A DNA stretch of 33,611 nucleotides, taken from Lentisphaerota bacterium. GTDB taxonomy: Bacteria > Verrucomicrobiota > Lentisphaeria > Victivallales > Victivallaceae. The stretch covers positions 1 to 33,611 of the forward strand of contig SUWJ01000027.1 in the NCBI GenBank assembly GCA_015061545.1. The letters are read 5' to 3'. The notes under the pieces are model-generated. The model did not search any database. It was not told the DNA's origin and saw nothing but the letters and a program-made list of their open reading frames with translations. A program made the position numbers and the translations under genes. Positions 25,633 to 33,411 of this stretch are shown in pieces. The first letter of the stretch is position 1. The number at the start of each line of letters is the position of its first letter.

Positions 25633-26628
25633 TTACATAAATTTTTTCAACAAATCTTCGTAACTTTGACTGGAGAGCAGTTTCGGCGGAATGTCCAGAA
25701 TCGTTTTTGCTCCACAATCGCCGCTTTTATTCATCCGCACCGCCGCCCGTGCGTGTGCCACCAGCACGTTGGCTGTAGCCTCGGGATTGGATGCCCAGCG
25801 ACAGCGGTATTCGATTGATGCCGGATTCCCCGCCCCGGTAGTGGACGCAGCCACCACGCAGCCATCGTGGGGGAAACCGTTGTATTTGCTGTTCAGCTCT
25901 TCCTGAGTCACAAAATTCACCGTGGTTTTATAAGGGGCAAAATAGCCCGGCATCGCCTTGATCTCCGCTTCGATCGCAGCGGCATCGGCACCTGCTTCCA
26001 ACACCACAAAGCACTCTCTTGTGTGCATATCGCCGGCGGAAAAGTCAGGATTTTCGCCGCGGCGGACCTGTTCAACAGCTTCGCTGACCGCATGAGTGAA
26101 CTGGCGGGCATCGGCAACCCCTTTGATTGTACGCAATGCATCGCTGTGCCCCATACTCAAGCCGCCTGCTTCCGAAAGTCCGTAAAATCCGTAAGAACGC
26201 GCTCCCGGCAGAAATGCGTTGGCAAGGGTCCGTTCCAGCGAAAAAATCCCCGGATCCCACCCGGTGGAAATTACCGCAACGTGACCTGCCGCCTTCGCCG
26301 CAGCATCCATAGAGCTGTGGTATTGCGGTATACAGCTGTGATTATCGAAACTGTCAACCGTATTGAGGTATTTGACCATCTCCGGGCCCTGCTGCGGCAA
26401 ATCGTTTTTGCTGCCGCCGCACAAGATGGCAACATCGGGCGACAACGCCATAAATTCTGCCGGATCGTTAATGGATACCACAGGAATATTATTCACGCTC
26501 TTTCTGACCCGTTCCACCGAGCGGGTGGCGATTCCCACCACTTCCATATCCTCCTGATTAGCCAGCGAAAGCAGCACCCCTCTGCCGACATTGCCGTAAC
26601 CGACCACCAAAACTCTGATCTTTTCCAT
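25633..26628 (-). CDS. ddh: meso-diaminopimelate D-dehydrogenase
   Basis: Ddh joins ammonia to tetrahydrodipicolinate with NADPH in one step, giving meso-diaminopimelate for lysine and peptidoglycan. The 331 residues fit. VLVVGYGNVGRGVLLSL (6-22) is the nucleotide-binding start, CGGSKNDLPQQGPEMVKYLNTVDSFDNH the segment after it (key parts GSKNDLPQQGP and NTVDSFDNH), STGWDPGIFSLER and GLSEAGGLSMGHSDALRTIKGV the substrate region, and NPASIEYRC lies near the end. The start has AGAGG 6 nt upstream and a good promoter. Ddh is patchily spread in bacteria, so this genome may use it in place of, or beside, the longer DAP routes. Confidence 0.94.
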   Translation of the reverse strand: MEKIRVLVVGYGNVGRGVLLSLANQEDMEVVGIATRSVERVRKSVNNIPVVSINDPAEFMALSPDVAILCGGSKNDLPQQGPEMVKYLNTVDSFDNHSCIPQYHSSMDAAAKAAGHVAVISTGWDPGIFSLERTLANAFLPGARSYGFYGLSEAGGLSMGHSDALRTIKGVADARQFTHAVSEAVEQVRRGENPDFSAGDMHTRECFVVLEAGADAAAIEAEIKAMPGYFAPYKTTVNFVTQEELNSKYNGFPHDGCVVAASTTGAGNPASIEYRCRWASNPEATANVLVAHARAAVRMNKSGDCGAKTILDIPPKLLSSQSYEDLLKKFM

Positions 26629-26665
26629 AAAAAAACCTCTGATTTATTGATTTATCTGTAATAAT

Positions 26666-26694
26666 AATATACTGCAAAAACTGTTTCTTTACAA
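26666..26694 (-). promoter_or_regulatory. Promoter of ddh
   Basis: On the minus strand TTGTAA (26694-26689), exactly 17 nt, TATATT (26671-26666). Transcription would start near 26659, leaving a leader of about 30 nt. Confidence 0.7.
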
Positions 26695-26745
26695 GGTTGT
26701 AAAATATCTTTTTTTTCACTTGTCTGCCCTACCTGCAAAACAAAT

Positions 26746-26796
26746 GCGGTCAGCAGGCTCTCCCCCGCTGACCGCACGCTGCGGCATTTACCGCAG
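26746..26796 (-). terminator. Tandem stem-loops after the zinc-ribbon gene
   Basis: GCGGTCAGC (26746-26754) pairs perfectly with GCTGACCGC (26767-26775) around 12 nt, and CTGCGG (26779-26784) pairs with CCGCAG (26791-26796) around 6 nt. On the minus strand the larger stem is followed by ATTTGTTTTG, a loose T-rich run. They lie between the zinc-ribbon stop and the ddh promoter. Confidence 0.75.
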
Positions 26797-26821
26797 AATA
26801 TTATTGCAGACTATTTAACTT

Positions 26822-27622
26822 TTAACGGCGCACCCGCACCCGTCGGCGGCTCTTATCCTCGGAGCTGTCGCTGTCGGAGTTGCCGCTGTTGACTTCGATG
26901 GAAGATTTTTCGATCTTTTCCAGCATTTCCGCCATCTGCGAAGTCTGACGGATCAGCAGAATTGATTTCTGCTCCAGCTGCTCGATGCGTTCAACCGTAT
27001 CCTGCAAATCTTTTTTGAGTTTATTGTCGGCAGTTTTGGCCGCTTCAACATTGCGCGCCATCATATCCAGCTGTTCCTTGATTCTGCCCAGTTCGCCAAC
27101 GATCGTCAGCGTTCCCTGATCCAGCCGTTCCACCTGATCGGCCAACGCTTCGACGCTTTTACCGGCTTCAGGCAGCTTGGCGTTAAGCGCGGAAACTCTT
27201 ACATTGCAGACGATCCCCATAATCAGCGTCAGCACCGCCAGCGTCAGCGCCGCAATTACTGCAATATTAACCGGTTTGATCGGTTTAAGCGGCAAATAAT
27301 CATCGGCTTTTTTATCTTCTGCCAACTCCTCATCCAGCTGCAGCTTGGCAGTAGCCTTATCGGCAGTATTTTTTTCGGAGCCGCCGTCAGAGCTTTTGAC
27401 CTCTTTTTCCGCGTTTTCAGTCACGGCATTCCCGGCACTTTCCGCAGCCTTGCCGTCGGCATTATCCGCCCCGTCATCTTTGCTTTTGAATTGGATACTC
27501 TTCACCGGCTTGGCATTCAACCCCAGAAAAAAAGCCTTGCACTCTTTGCAGCGGTAGTGGCGATCCAGCATATTGGAATCCACTTCGTAATGCTGACCAC
27601 ATTCAGGACACGCTATTTTCAT
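26822..27622 (-). CDS. Zinc-ribbon, single-TM, coiled-coil protein of unknown role
   Basis: The N-terminus is a zinc ribbon with Cys5, Cys8, Cys25 and Cys28 (CPECGQHYEVD and YRCKECKAFF), like the MJ0042-type finger found on many PVC and deltaproteobacterial membrane proteins. An acidic/Ala-rich linker (45-110) follows, then one membrane helix (119-139), a long coiled coil (about 150-245), a Ser/Asp-rich stretch and a very basic end, RRRVRVRR. The zinc ribbon should be in the cytoplasm and the coiled coil outside. GGAG lies 7 nt before the ATG. It is a single gene between two hairpin terminators. The architecture is clear but the function is unknown. Confidence 0.85.
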   Translation of the reverse strand: MKIACPECGQHYEVDSNMLDRHYRCKECKAFFLGLNAKPVKSIQFKSKDDGADNADGKAAESAGNAVTENAEKEVKSSDGGSEKNTADKATAKLQLDEELAEDKKADDYLPLKPIKPVNIAVIAALTLAVLTLIMGIVCNVRVSALNAKLPEAGKSVEALADQVERLDQGTLTIVGELGRIKEQLDMMARNVEAAKTADNKLKKDLQDTVERIEQLEQKSILLIRQTSQMAEMLEKIEKSSIEVNSGNSDSDSSEDKSRRRVRVRR

Positions 27623-27711
27623 CGCTCATCTCCATTCTGTAAATTGTTGTATTATATGATAACTTGAGTTTGGCAAAATTTCAAATTTTTATGACATAAT
27701 TTTCATACAAA

Positions 27712-27743
27712 AAAACGGGCAAACGTTCCCCGCCGCCCGTTTT
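27712..27743 (-). terminator. Intrinsic terminator of gltX
   Basis: AAAACGGGC (27712-27720) pairs perfectly with GCCCGTTTT (27735-27743) around a 14-nt loop. On the minus strand the G/C stem runs into a stretch of T (the plus strand has seven A before CGGGC). The symmetry would also allow stopping of plus-strand transcription. Confidence 0.9.
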
Positions 27744-27802
27744 CACATTTTTTTGCCGCTATTGCCTCCCCGCAAAGGCAAAAACTTATCCCGTAAAATA
27801 AT

Positions 27803-29263
27803 TTACGAAAGTTTTTCCAACGCCAGAGCGATTCTCCGCAAAGACTCTTCCTTGCCCAGCACATTCATAATTTCCCCCGGCCCGCCGGGAGTTACTGCCG
27901 TACCGGATACGGCAATACGCAATACCCACATCGGCAGACCAAGCTTCATTTCGTGCTGTACAGCGTAATCGCTTACCACCTGTGTAACGGCTTCGCTGCT
28001 GTAATCATCCAGCTTCGCATAAAGTTCTGCCAGATCCTGCAATATAACTTTGGCTTTTTCGGGATCGCACTTACTCTTTTTATTATTGAAAAGCGCAATG
28101 TCATATTCGGGCAATTCCAGCAGAAATGCTATTTTTTCCGGAATTTCCGAAAGTTTTTCCGTGCGCGGCTGCAAAAGCCCCGCCAGCATCGGCCAATAGG
28201 GTTCCACCGCCGTACCCGCTACTTGGGCAAAATCCTTTGAACGCGCAGCAAACTCTTCAGGCGCAAGCGCTTTGATATACTCGCAATTCATCCACTTGAG
28301 TTTATCGTAATCAAAGACCGCCGCCGACTTATTCAGCCCCGACACCTTGAACATTGCCACCAATTCGTCAAAGCTGAAGATCTCCCGATCGTTTTTCGGC
28401 GACCATCCCAGCAACGCTATATAATTGACGATCGCTTCGGGCAGATAACCTTCTTCCACCAGACTTTCAAAGCTGACCGATCCGTGCCGCTTGGAAAGTT
28501 TAGCAATCGAGCCGTCTTCGTTGCGCCCCATGATCATCGGCAAATGCACATATTCAGGCGGCTGCCAGCCGAATGCCGCATACAAAAGATTGTATTTGGG
28601 GGTCGAAGGCAAATACTCACTGCCGCGCACCACGTGAGTTATATTCATGGTATGATCGTCGATCACATTGGCAAAGTTGTAAGTAGGCATACCGTCGCGT
28701 TTAAGCAATATCTGGTCGTCCAGCACTTTGTTTTCGATAGTGATTTCGCCGAACACGCAATCCGAATAGGTTGAAACGCCGGTACGGTCGATCTTCTGCC
28801 GTATGGCGTAAGGCGCCCCGGCGGCGATCCGCGCCTTAGCTTCTTCCAAGCTCAAATCGCGGCAGGCGCAAACATTTCCGGCGGGATCTTCGGCAGCATC
28901 TTCGCCGTCTGACTCGTGTTCGGTCTTGTCGCAGAAACAGTAATACGCCGCACCGCTTTCCACCAACTGTTCGGCATAACCTTTATACATTCCTTTGCGT
29001 TCGCTCTGAATATACGGGCCGAAGTCGCCGCCCACATCAGGGCCTTCATCGTGGATCAGCCCCGCCGACTGCATCGTGCGGTAAATCACTTCCACGGCAC
29101 CTTCCACATAACGGTTCTGGTCGGTATCCTCGATCCGCAATATAAACTTACCGCCCTGACTTTTGGCGATCAGATAAGCGTAAAGCGCAGTACGCAAATT
29201 TCCAACGTGCATAAACCCCGTCGGACTGGGAGCAAAACGGGTACGGACAATATCTGAACTCAT
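27803..29263 (-). CDS. gltX: Glutamyl-tRNA synthetase
   Basis: GltX charges tRNA(Glu), and in some bacteria tRNA(Gln). Class I motifs are clear: RFAPSPTGFMHVGN (HIGH-like His19-Asn22) and KLSKRHGSVSF (KMSKS-like, about 256). A Cys-x-Cys pair at YYCFCDK and CACRD about 30 residues later make up a zinc-binding module. The 486 residues fit the family. There is a promoter and a leader of about 35 nt, and a terminator follows. Whether it also misacylates tRNA(Gln) cannot be read from one gene. Confidence 0.97.
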   Translation of the reverse strand: MSSDIVRTRFAPSPTGFMHVGNLRTALYAYLIAKSQGGKFILRIEDTDQNRYVEGAVEVIYRTMQSAGLIHDEGPDVGGDFGPYIQSERKGMYKGYAEQLVESGAAYYCFCDKTEHESDGEDAAEDPAGNVCACRDLSLEEAKARIAAGAPYAIRQKIDRTGVSTYSDCVFGEITIENKVLDDQILLKRDGMPTYNFANVIDDHTMNITHVVRGSEYLPSTPKYNLLYAAFGWQPPEYVHLPMIMGRNEDGSIAKLSKRHGSVSFESLVEEGYLPEAIVNYIALLGWSPKNDREIFSFDELVAMFKVSGLNKSAAVFDYDKLKWMNCEYIKALAPEEFAARSKDFAQVAGTAVEPYWPMLAGLLQPRTEKLSEIPEKIAFLLELPEYDIALFNNKKSKCDPEKAKVILQDLAELYAKLDDYSSEAVTQVVSDYAVQHEMKLGLPMWVLRIAVSGTAVTPGGPGEIMNVLGKEESLRRIALALEKLS

Positions 29264-29304
29264 ATTAACACCTTTCTCCAGATTGATTTTTCTGTAAATT
29301 TCAT

Positions 29305-29333
29305 AATGTACACTCGCGGAGCAAATCTTGCAA
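29305..29333 (-). promoter_or_regulatory. Promoter of gltX
   Basis: On the minus strand TTGCAA (29333-29328), exactly 17 nt, TACATT (29310-29305). The -35 box lies inside one arm and loop of the inverted repeat at 29323-29350. Confidence 0.6.
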
Positions 29334-29350
29334 ATTCATCGGCAAGATTT
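29323..29350. repeat. Perfect 9-bp inverted repeat between the ABC gene and gltX
   Basis: AAATCTTGC (29323-29331) and GCAAGATTT (29342-29350) pair exactly around 10 nt, beginning directly after the ABC transporter stop. On the minus strand it could form the 3' end hairpin of the PqqD-ABC message. It also covers the gltX -35 box. There is no long T-run. Confidence 0.6.
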
Positions 29351-31036
29351 TTACAACTGCTGCAAATCTTCCAGTTTAAGTATCGGCCAATCGGAATCTT
29401 CCGGCACGTCATGCACGATAGCGATCACGCCTTTATTGCCCGGCAGCTTCTGCAGCAGCGAGTAGAAGCGTTGACGGCCGGCAATATCCAGATTGGCGGC
29501 GGCTTCGTCGCACAGCAGCCAGTCGGTATCCCGCAGCAGCTCCCGCACCAGCGCAAGTTTCAACCGTTCACCGCCGGAAAAATTTTCGCCCCGTTCCGCC
29601 ACCCGCGAATCCAGGCCATCGGGCAGCGCCTCAAGGATATGCGCGCACTCCAGCGAATCAAAAAGTTTTATTATCTCGGCATCTTCATGTTTAACTCCGC
29701 CGGGCTGCAAATTTTCCCGCAAAGTCCCGGCAAAAAACTCCGGAGCTTGCCCGATGTAACCGATACGGCTGCGATATCCTGCCAGCTGATATCGGGCAAT
29801 ATCTATATTATTGATCGTAATTTTTCCGCTCCCGGGCAGATAAAGCTGCAGTAAAAGCGAAAATACCGTACTTTTACCGCTGCCGTTGGCCCCCGTAAGA
29901 AAAACGCCCTGAGCCGGATCCACCTCGAACGAAAGCGATTTTAATATCTCCTTGCCGCTGCCGTATGCAAAACAGACATTTTCAAATGCCAGTTTGCCGC
30001 GCAAACTCTGCACCGCCATACCGCTTTCCTCCCCTTCCTGCTCCTGGCGGTACAACTCCTGCAAACGGCTCCACGCCGCCAGCGCCGACTGCCGCTGCAC
30101 TGACACCGCGCCGATAAATTGCGCAGGCGCAAATACCATCTTGGTAAAAGCCAGCATTGCCCAAACTTCGCCCAGCGAGGCTTGTTTTTCCGTTACCATA
30201 TAAAGTCCGCCCAGCGTAACCACTCCGCAGCACAGCCAAACCGGCAGCTGCAGGCAGAATTGAAAGATATTTTCATAATTCAAACGGCTGCGTACCAAGC
30301 TGCCCCACTTGCGCAACCCCCGATCGATCCTTTTGCTGACGCGGTGTTCCGCCGAATGGGTCTTCATGGTAACATGAGTATTCAAATACTCCTGCATAAT
30401 ATGTTTTTCCGAAGCGGAACACTCCAAAATCTGATAGGAGAGCTTGTACTGGCGGGCGCGGAATATACGGCAAATAAACATTTGCACCAATAAAAACGGC
30501 AGCAGCAGCAAGGCACACCGCCAATTCATATAAAGCAAAATACCCCAGGCAATGAATAATTTTATCAGCTCAGGCAACAGGGAAAGCGCGTTGCCTGCCA
30601 GATAATTGGTTACTTCGCTGATATCGTGTTCAATGCGGTTGAAAAAATATCCGACGCCGCGGCTGCGCAGAAAATCCTCCGGCAAGGCCAGCAAATGGCG
30701 GAAGATCAGACTTTTCTGCTGCTGCCTGACCGCAATACTGAGTAATCCGCGACAAAATCTGCCCAAACGCAGTATAACAAAACGCATCGGGATCAAAATT
30801 GCCATTGCAACAGCAAAAATCAACAACCTTCTGCCCTGCCCGTCTGCAGCGGCATCGATCAGAGATTTCTGGATCAACGGTGTAACCGACAAAAGCCCGA
30901 CCGTCATTATTTCAGCAACGATTATCACCGCAGAATACTTGCGCAATTCTGAAGAGAGCAACAACTTCTGCAACGCGGCAACTTTACGGAAATCGCCGTT
31001 ATATTCAGCACTCTTTTTAATCACTTGACCAATCAA
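29351..31036 (-). CDS. ABC exporter with fused membrane and ATPase domains
   Basis: A half-transporter of 561 residues: six membrane helices in the first ~310 residues (e.g. 35-55, 72-92, 150-170), then an ATPase domain with Walker A GANGSGKST (382-390), signature FSGGERLKLAL, Walker B WLLCDEAAANLD and a switch His in VHD. There is no N-terminal C39 peptidase domain, so it does not itself cleave leader peptides. In the Walker B region the usual Glu is present. The TTG start at 31036 overlaps the PqqD-like stop (TTGA), so the two are co-translated; GTG 31024 is an alternative. The partner suggests export of a peptide or modified product. Confidence 0.9.
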   Translation of the reverse strand: MIGQVIKKSAEYNGDFRKVAALQKLLLSSELRKYSAVIIVAEIMTVGLLSVTPLIQKSLIDAAADGQGRRLLIFAVAMAILIPMRFVILRLGRFCRGLLSIAVRQQQKSLIFRHLLALPEDFLRSRGVGYFFNRIEHDISEVTNYLAGNALSLLPELIKLFIAWGILLYMNWRCALLLLPFLLVQMFICRIFRARQYKLSYQILECSASEKHIMQEYLNTHVTMKTHSAEHRVSKRIDRGLRKWGSLVRSRLNYENIFQFCLQLPVWLCCGVVTLGGLYMVTEKQASLGEVWAMLAFTKMVFAPAQFIGAVSVQRQSALAAWSRLQELYRQEQEGEESGMAVQSLRGKLAFENVCFAYGSGKEILKSLSFEVDPAQGVFLTGANGSGKSTVFSLLLQLYLPGSGKITINNIDIARYQLAGYRSRIGYIGQAPEFFAGTLRENLQPGGVKHEDAEIIKLFDSLECAHILEALPDGLDSRVAERGENFSGGERLKLALVRELLRDTDWLLCDEAAANLDIAGRQRFYSLLQKLPGNKGVIAIVHDVPEDSDWPILKLEDLQQL

Positions 31037-31296
31037 GCCTCTTTTTCCAACAAAGACTCAGCTTTAAGCTGCGCAACAAATGCTTCAACATCCGTCTGCG
31101 CCTGTTCAACGGTCACACCTTCAAATTTATCCAGCAATATCTGCACAGCCTCTTCAACCGTGCAGCCTTTTTCAAAAGCTCTGAACAACTCCACGCCGCT
31201 GCGGTTAAGCATCATGACCTGATTGTTATCAGGATTGAAAACTATACCGGTATGATCAAATTCTTCCTGCATGACCGCAAAAGGATTTATCTTCAT
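31033..31296 (-). CDS. PqqD-like protein (RiPP recognition element fold)
   Basis: The 87 residues follow the PqqD pattern: MKINPFAVMQEEFDHTGIVFNP, then QVMMLNRSGVELFRAFEKG (about 26-44) and TVEEAVQILLDKFEGVTVEQAQTDVEAFVAQLKAESLL. PqqD-type domains bind the leader of a precursor peptide and present it to a modifying enzyme. I place the start at ATG 31296, with GGAG 6 nt upstream; the longer open frame to 31410 lacks a ribosome site. No radical-SAM enzyme or obvious precursor peptide is in the window. It is coupled to an ABC exporter. PqqD-like domains also occur in other roles, so a peptide-modification function is an inference. Confidence 0.82.
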   Translation of the reverse strand: MKINPFAVMQEEFDHTGIVFNPDNNQVMMLNRSGVELFRAFEKGCTVEEAVQILLDKFEGVTVEQAQTDVEAFVAQLKAESLLEKEA

Positions 31297-31476
31297 AAAC
31301 AACTCCAAATTTTCTGCCGGAATCAACCATTTATGCCGCACCGTTCCAGCCTGATTCATCTTAATTGTAAGGTAACACCAATATTGCAACCCTGCAAACA
31401 TTTTCTGCAAAAAAACTGCATTTTGCCGACTTTTATTTGCGCATCAACCGGATCCGCTGCGGAACAGTATTATATT

Positions 31477-31932
31477 CTAACAATACACTCCCGCCGCCAC
31501 ATGAACTGCAGTTGTGTAAAAATATCCCCAGGCAATCGCCAATAACAGCAGAAGCTGCAACGTACTGCGCATCATCAAATCAAATTTCAATTCACGAGAT
31601 TTTTCAAAACGGACTCGCTTTCTCCCCCAATACACCAGTTCGATAATATTCAGAATAAATACAATCAGCCACGGCAGCAGCGGCGCAAATATAACCATAA
31701 GCACGAACCAATCAGTAGAAATTTCAGCTTTTGCTATCAACGGCAGCAAAACGAAAAAGAGCGGCATATACATAACAATAAAACCGATTGCTTTGCTGAT
31801 TTGCCAGCAGTTCATGTGCCCGCGGGCAATAAATATACACCCGCCCCAAAGCAGCGGAGCAATGATATATACAAATATATCTGCACTATTGGAACAGTAC
31901 ATTTCAAAAAATACTCTCCAGACTTCACTCAT
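31477..31932 (-). CDS. Small multi-helix membrane protein, unrecognised
   Basis: The 151 residues (MSEVWRVFFEMYC) hold four strongly hydrophobic stretches (around residues 18-36, 46-68, 72-95 and 125-145), with a basic, charged cytoplasmic-type segment RKRVRFEKSRELKFD between the third and fourth. AAAAGGA lies 7 nt before ATG 31932. I do not recognise a family. It has its own promoter and lies 180 nt before the PqqD-like gene, in which gap I saw no convincing small gene. The DNA here is more AT-rich than the housekeeping part of the window. Confidence 0.7.
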   Translation of the reverse strand: MSEVWRVFFEMYCSNSADIFVYIIAPLLWGGCIFIARGHMNCWQISKAIGFIVMYMPLFFVLLPLIAKAEISTDWFVLMVIFAPLLPWLIVFILNIIELVYWGRKRVRFEKSRELKFDLMMRSTLQLLLLLAIAWGYFYTTAVHVAAGVYC

Positions 31933-31993
31933 ATAAATATCCTTTTCATAACGAATTACCAAGATCTTATACTTGAGCAGCAATCAACATTAT

Positions 31994-32022
31994 ATTATAC
32001 CACCGACTGCTCAGCATTACAA
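31994..32022 (-). promoter_or_regulatory. Promoter of the small membrane protein gene
   Basis: On the minus strand TTGTAA (32022-32017), exactly 17 nt, perfect TATAAT (31999-31994). A 7-bp inverted repeat, TGAGCAG (31974-31980) and CTGCTCA (32007-32013), brackets the -10 box and could be an operator. Confidence 0.75.
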
Positions 32023-32168
32023 GCCAGATAAAAAGAAATGTCTATAAAAAGCCGATTTTATGATTTGAATTTTATTGCTTGCAGTATTATTTTATGACAT
32101 AGCGTAAACTTACAAGGGTAATTGTGGAAAATGATGGAACTTTTATTTTCAAACGGTTCTGCTAAACA

Positions 32169-32558
32169 ATGAATAACGCCGGGACATTGTTTTTGATTCT
32201 GCTGGGGATCGTCGGGATCATTATCCTCTGTGTGATTGTGCCGCCGTTGCAGACGATTATCGGTGTTGGCAGCGGGATGGGTGCATTGGCTCTGCTGATC
32301 ATAACTCTGAAGAAAATACACCGAAGTATGCAATTAAAAGAATATTTCTGGCAAATCTTCCCCGATTGCGACAAGGATTATCTCAACAATGGATTCATCA
32401 GGCGCAGTCTGAAGTTTCAAAATGAACGGAAAGAAAAGTTGCTGCAATATGATCCGGAGAAAGGTCAGGAGCTGCTTGCCCTTGAAAGCCATATCAACCC
32501 TTCACTTTTTGCAATAGCGGTGATGATTATGATCGCAACTACATTTATCAGATTTTGA
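32169..32558 (+). CDS. Small membrane protein, unrecognised
   Basis: The 129 residues have hydrophobic helices at about 6-24 and 30-47, a charged middle (Lys/Glu-rich, 58-105, with PDCDKDYLNNGFIRRSLKF) and a last helix at 112-127 ending FIRF. No ribosome site is clear before ATG 32169, so the start is uncertain. I recognise no family. It is divergent from the preceding membrane gene and followed by a SUKH-like gene on the same strand 68 nt later. Confidence 0.6.
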   Translation: MNNAGTLFLILLGIVGIIILCVIVPPLQTIIGVGSGMGALALLIITLKKIHRSMQLKEYFWQIFPDCDKDYLNNGFIRRSLKFQNERKEKLLQYDPEKGQELLALESHINPSLFAIAVMIMIATTFIRF

Positions 32559-32626
32559 CATTTACAGATTGAAAATCCGGAAATTTGCAGTATTGTATGT
32601 TTCAAGTTTACATTACGGGTGTTTTT

Positions 32627-33397
32627 ATGAACTTTTTTGATTTACTCTTTCCAAACAAGCGAAAGCAAAAAGAAGTTGACCGCTTCTTTTTGCACACTCT
32701 TGCTGCTCACAGCGGCGAGTATAAAGATGTGCTTACTGCCGCATTTGAGAAAATCAAAAAATTATCCCATACAAACTCTCTCTGGGGCGGCAAAGAATTG
32801 ATGATTTCCTATGAATCAGATGCTCCGGTGATGGATTGTAAAAATGATGATTCACCATATTGCTCGATGAAAACCAACTACGGTTGGGTTGACTTTTCTG
32901 AACTGAACGGCAAGATCGCCTTTGTTCATTATGAAACCACACCGCATAAAATAGATGTAAAAAATTGCGTGATCAAAGAAACAGTGTTTTTTCCGGAGCT
33001 TTTCAATGCTGTCCGCAAAGAAATGGTTGAAGCGCAAGCCAAAACACTTCCCCCGGAGTGGAAAAATGTCAAAGCCGATCTGCCGCCGTTAAAAGAATTC
33101 TTTTTGAATGCGTATTTGAAAGCATACCGGGTAACTCTGCCTGAAATATTGCAGGAATTGTACAGCTGCTGCAACGGAGCAAGTTCAAGCAAGTATCGGA
33201 TCTTCGGCTTGCACGAATGGAGCCATTGGGAAACAGAAGACAAGAATTTTTTAATCGTCGGCGAGATTGAACTTCCTGACACGCTTATCGCCATTCTGTT
33301 GGGTGATGACGGAAAACTTTACACCGGTAATGATGATGGCGAGACGGATGATGAAGCTCTTGAAATGCCCCTGCCGGAATTTTTAGGGAGTTTTTGA
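32627..33397 (+). CDS. Protein with C-terminal SUKH (SMI1/KNR4-like) domain
   Basis: The 256-residue protein starts at ATG 32627 (MNFFDLLFPNKRK); an earlier TTG at 32585 is less likely. Residues 1-145 are unfamiliar and contain a beta-rich segment with NYGWVDFSEL and KIAFVHYETTPHK. From about 150 the pattern resembles SUKH domains: LPEILQELYSCCNGASSSKYRIFGLHEW (parts LPEILQELYSCCNGA and YRIFGLHEW), then ILLGDDGKLYTGNDDGE and a C-terminal PEFLGSF. SUKH proteins are common immunity proteins of polymorphic toxin systems. No toxin is visible here. A very strong ribosome site for the next gene overlaps its stop codon. Confidence 0.7.
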   Translation: MNFFDLLFPNKRKQKEVDRFFLHTLAAHSGEYKDVLTAAFEKIKKLSHTNSLWGGKELMISYESDAPVMDCKNDDSPYCSMKTNYGWVDFSELNGKIAFVHYETTPHKIDVKNCVIKETVFFPELFNAVRKEMVEAQAKTLPPEWKNVKADLPPLKEFFLNAYLKAYRVTLPEILQELYSCCNGASSSKYRIFGLHEWSHWETEDKNFLIVGEIELPDTLIAILLGDDGKLYTGNDDGETDDEALEMPLPEFLGSF

Positions 33398-33411
33398 GGA
33401 GGGCTTAAAAG

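Noticed and set aside
31297..31410. N-terminal extension of the PqqD-like protein or a short precursor peptide
   Set aside because: GGAG sits correctly for ATG 31296; the upstream frame lacks a ribosome site and any leader/core pattern.
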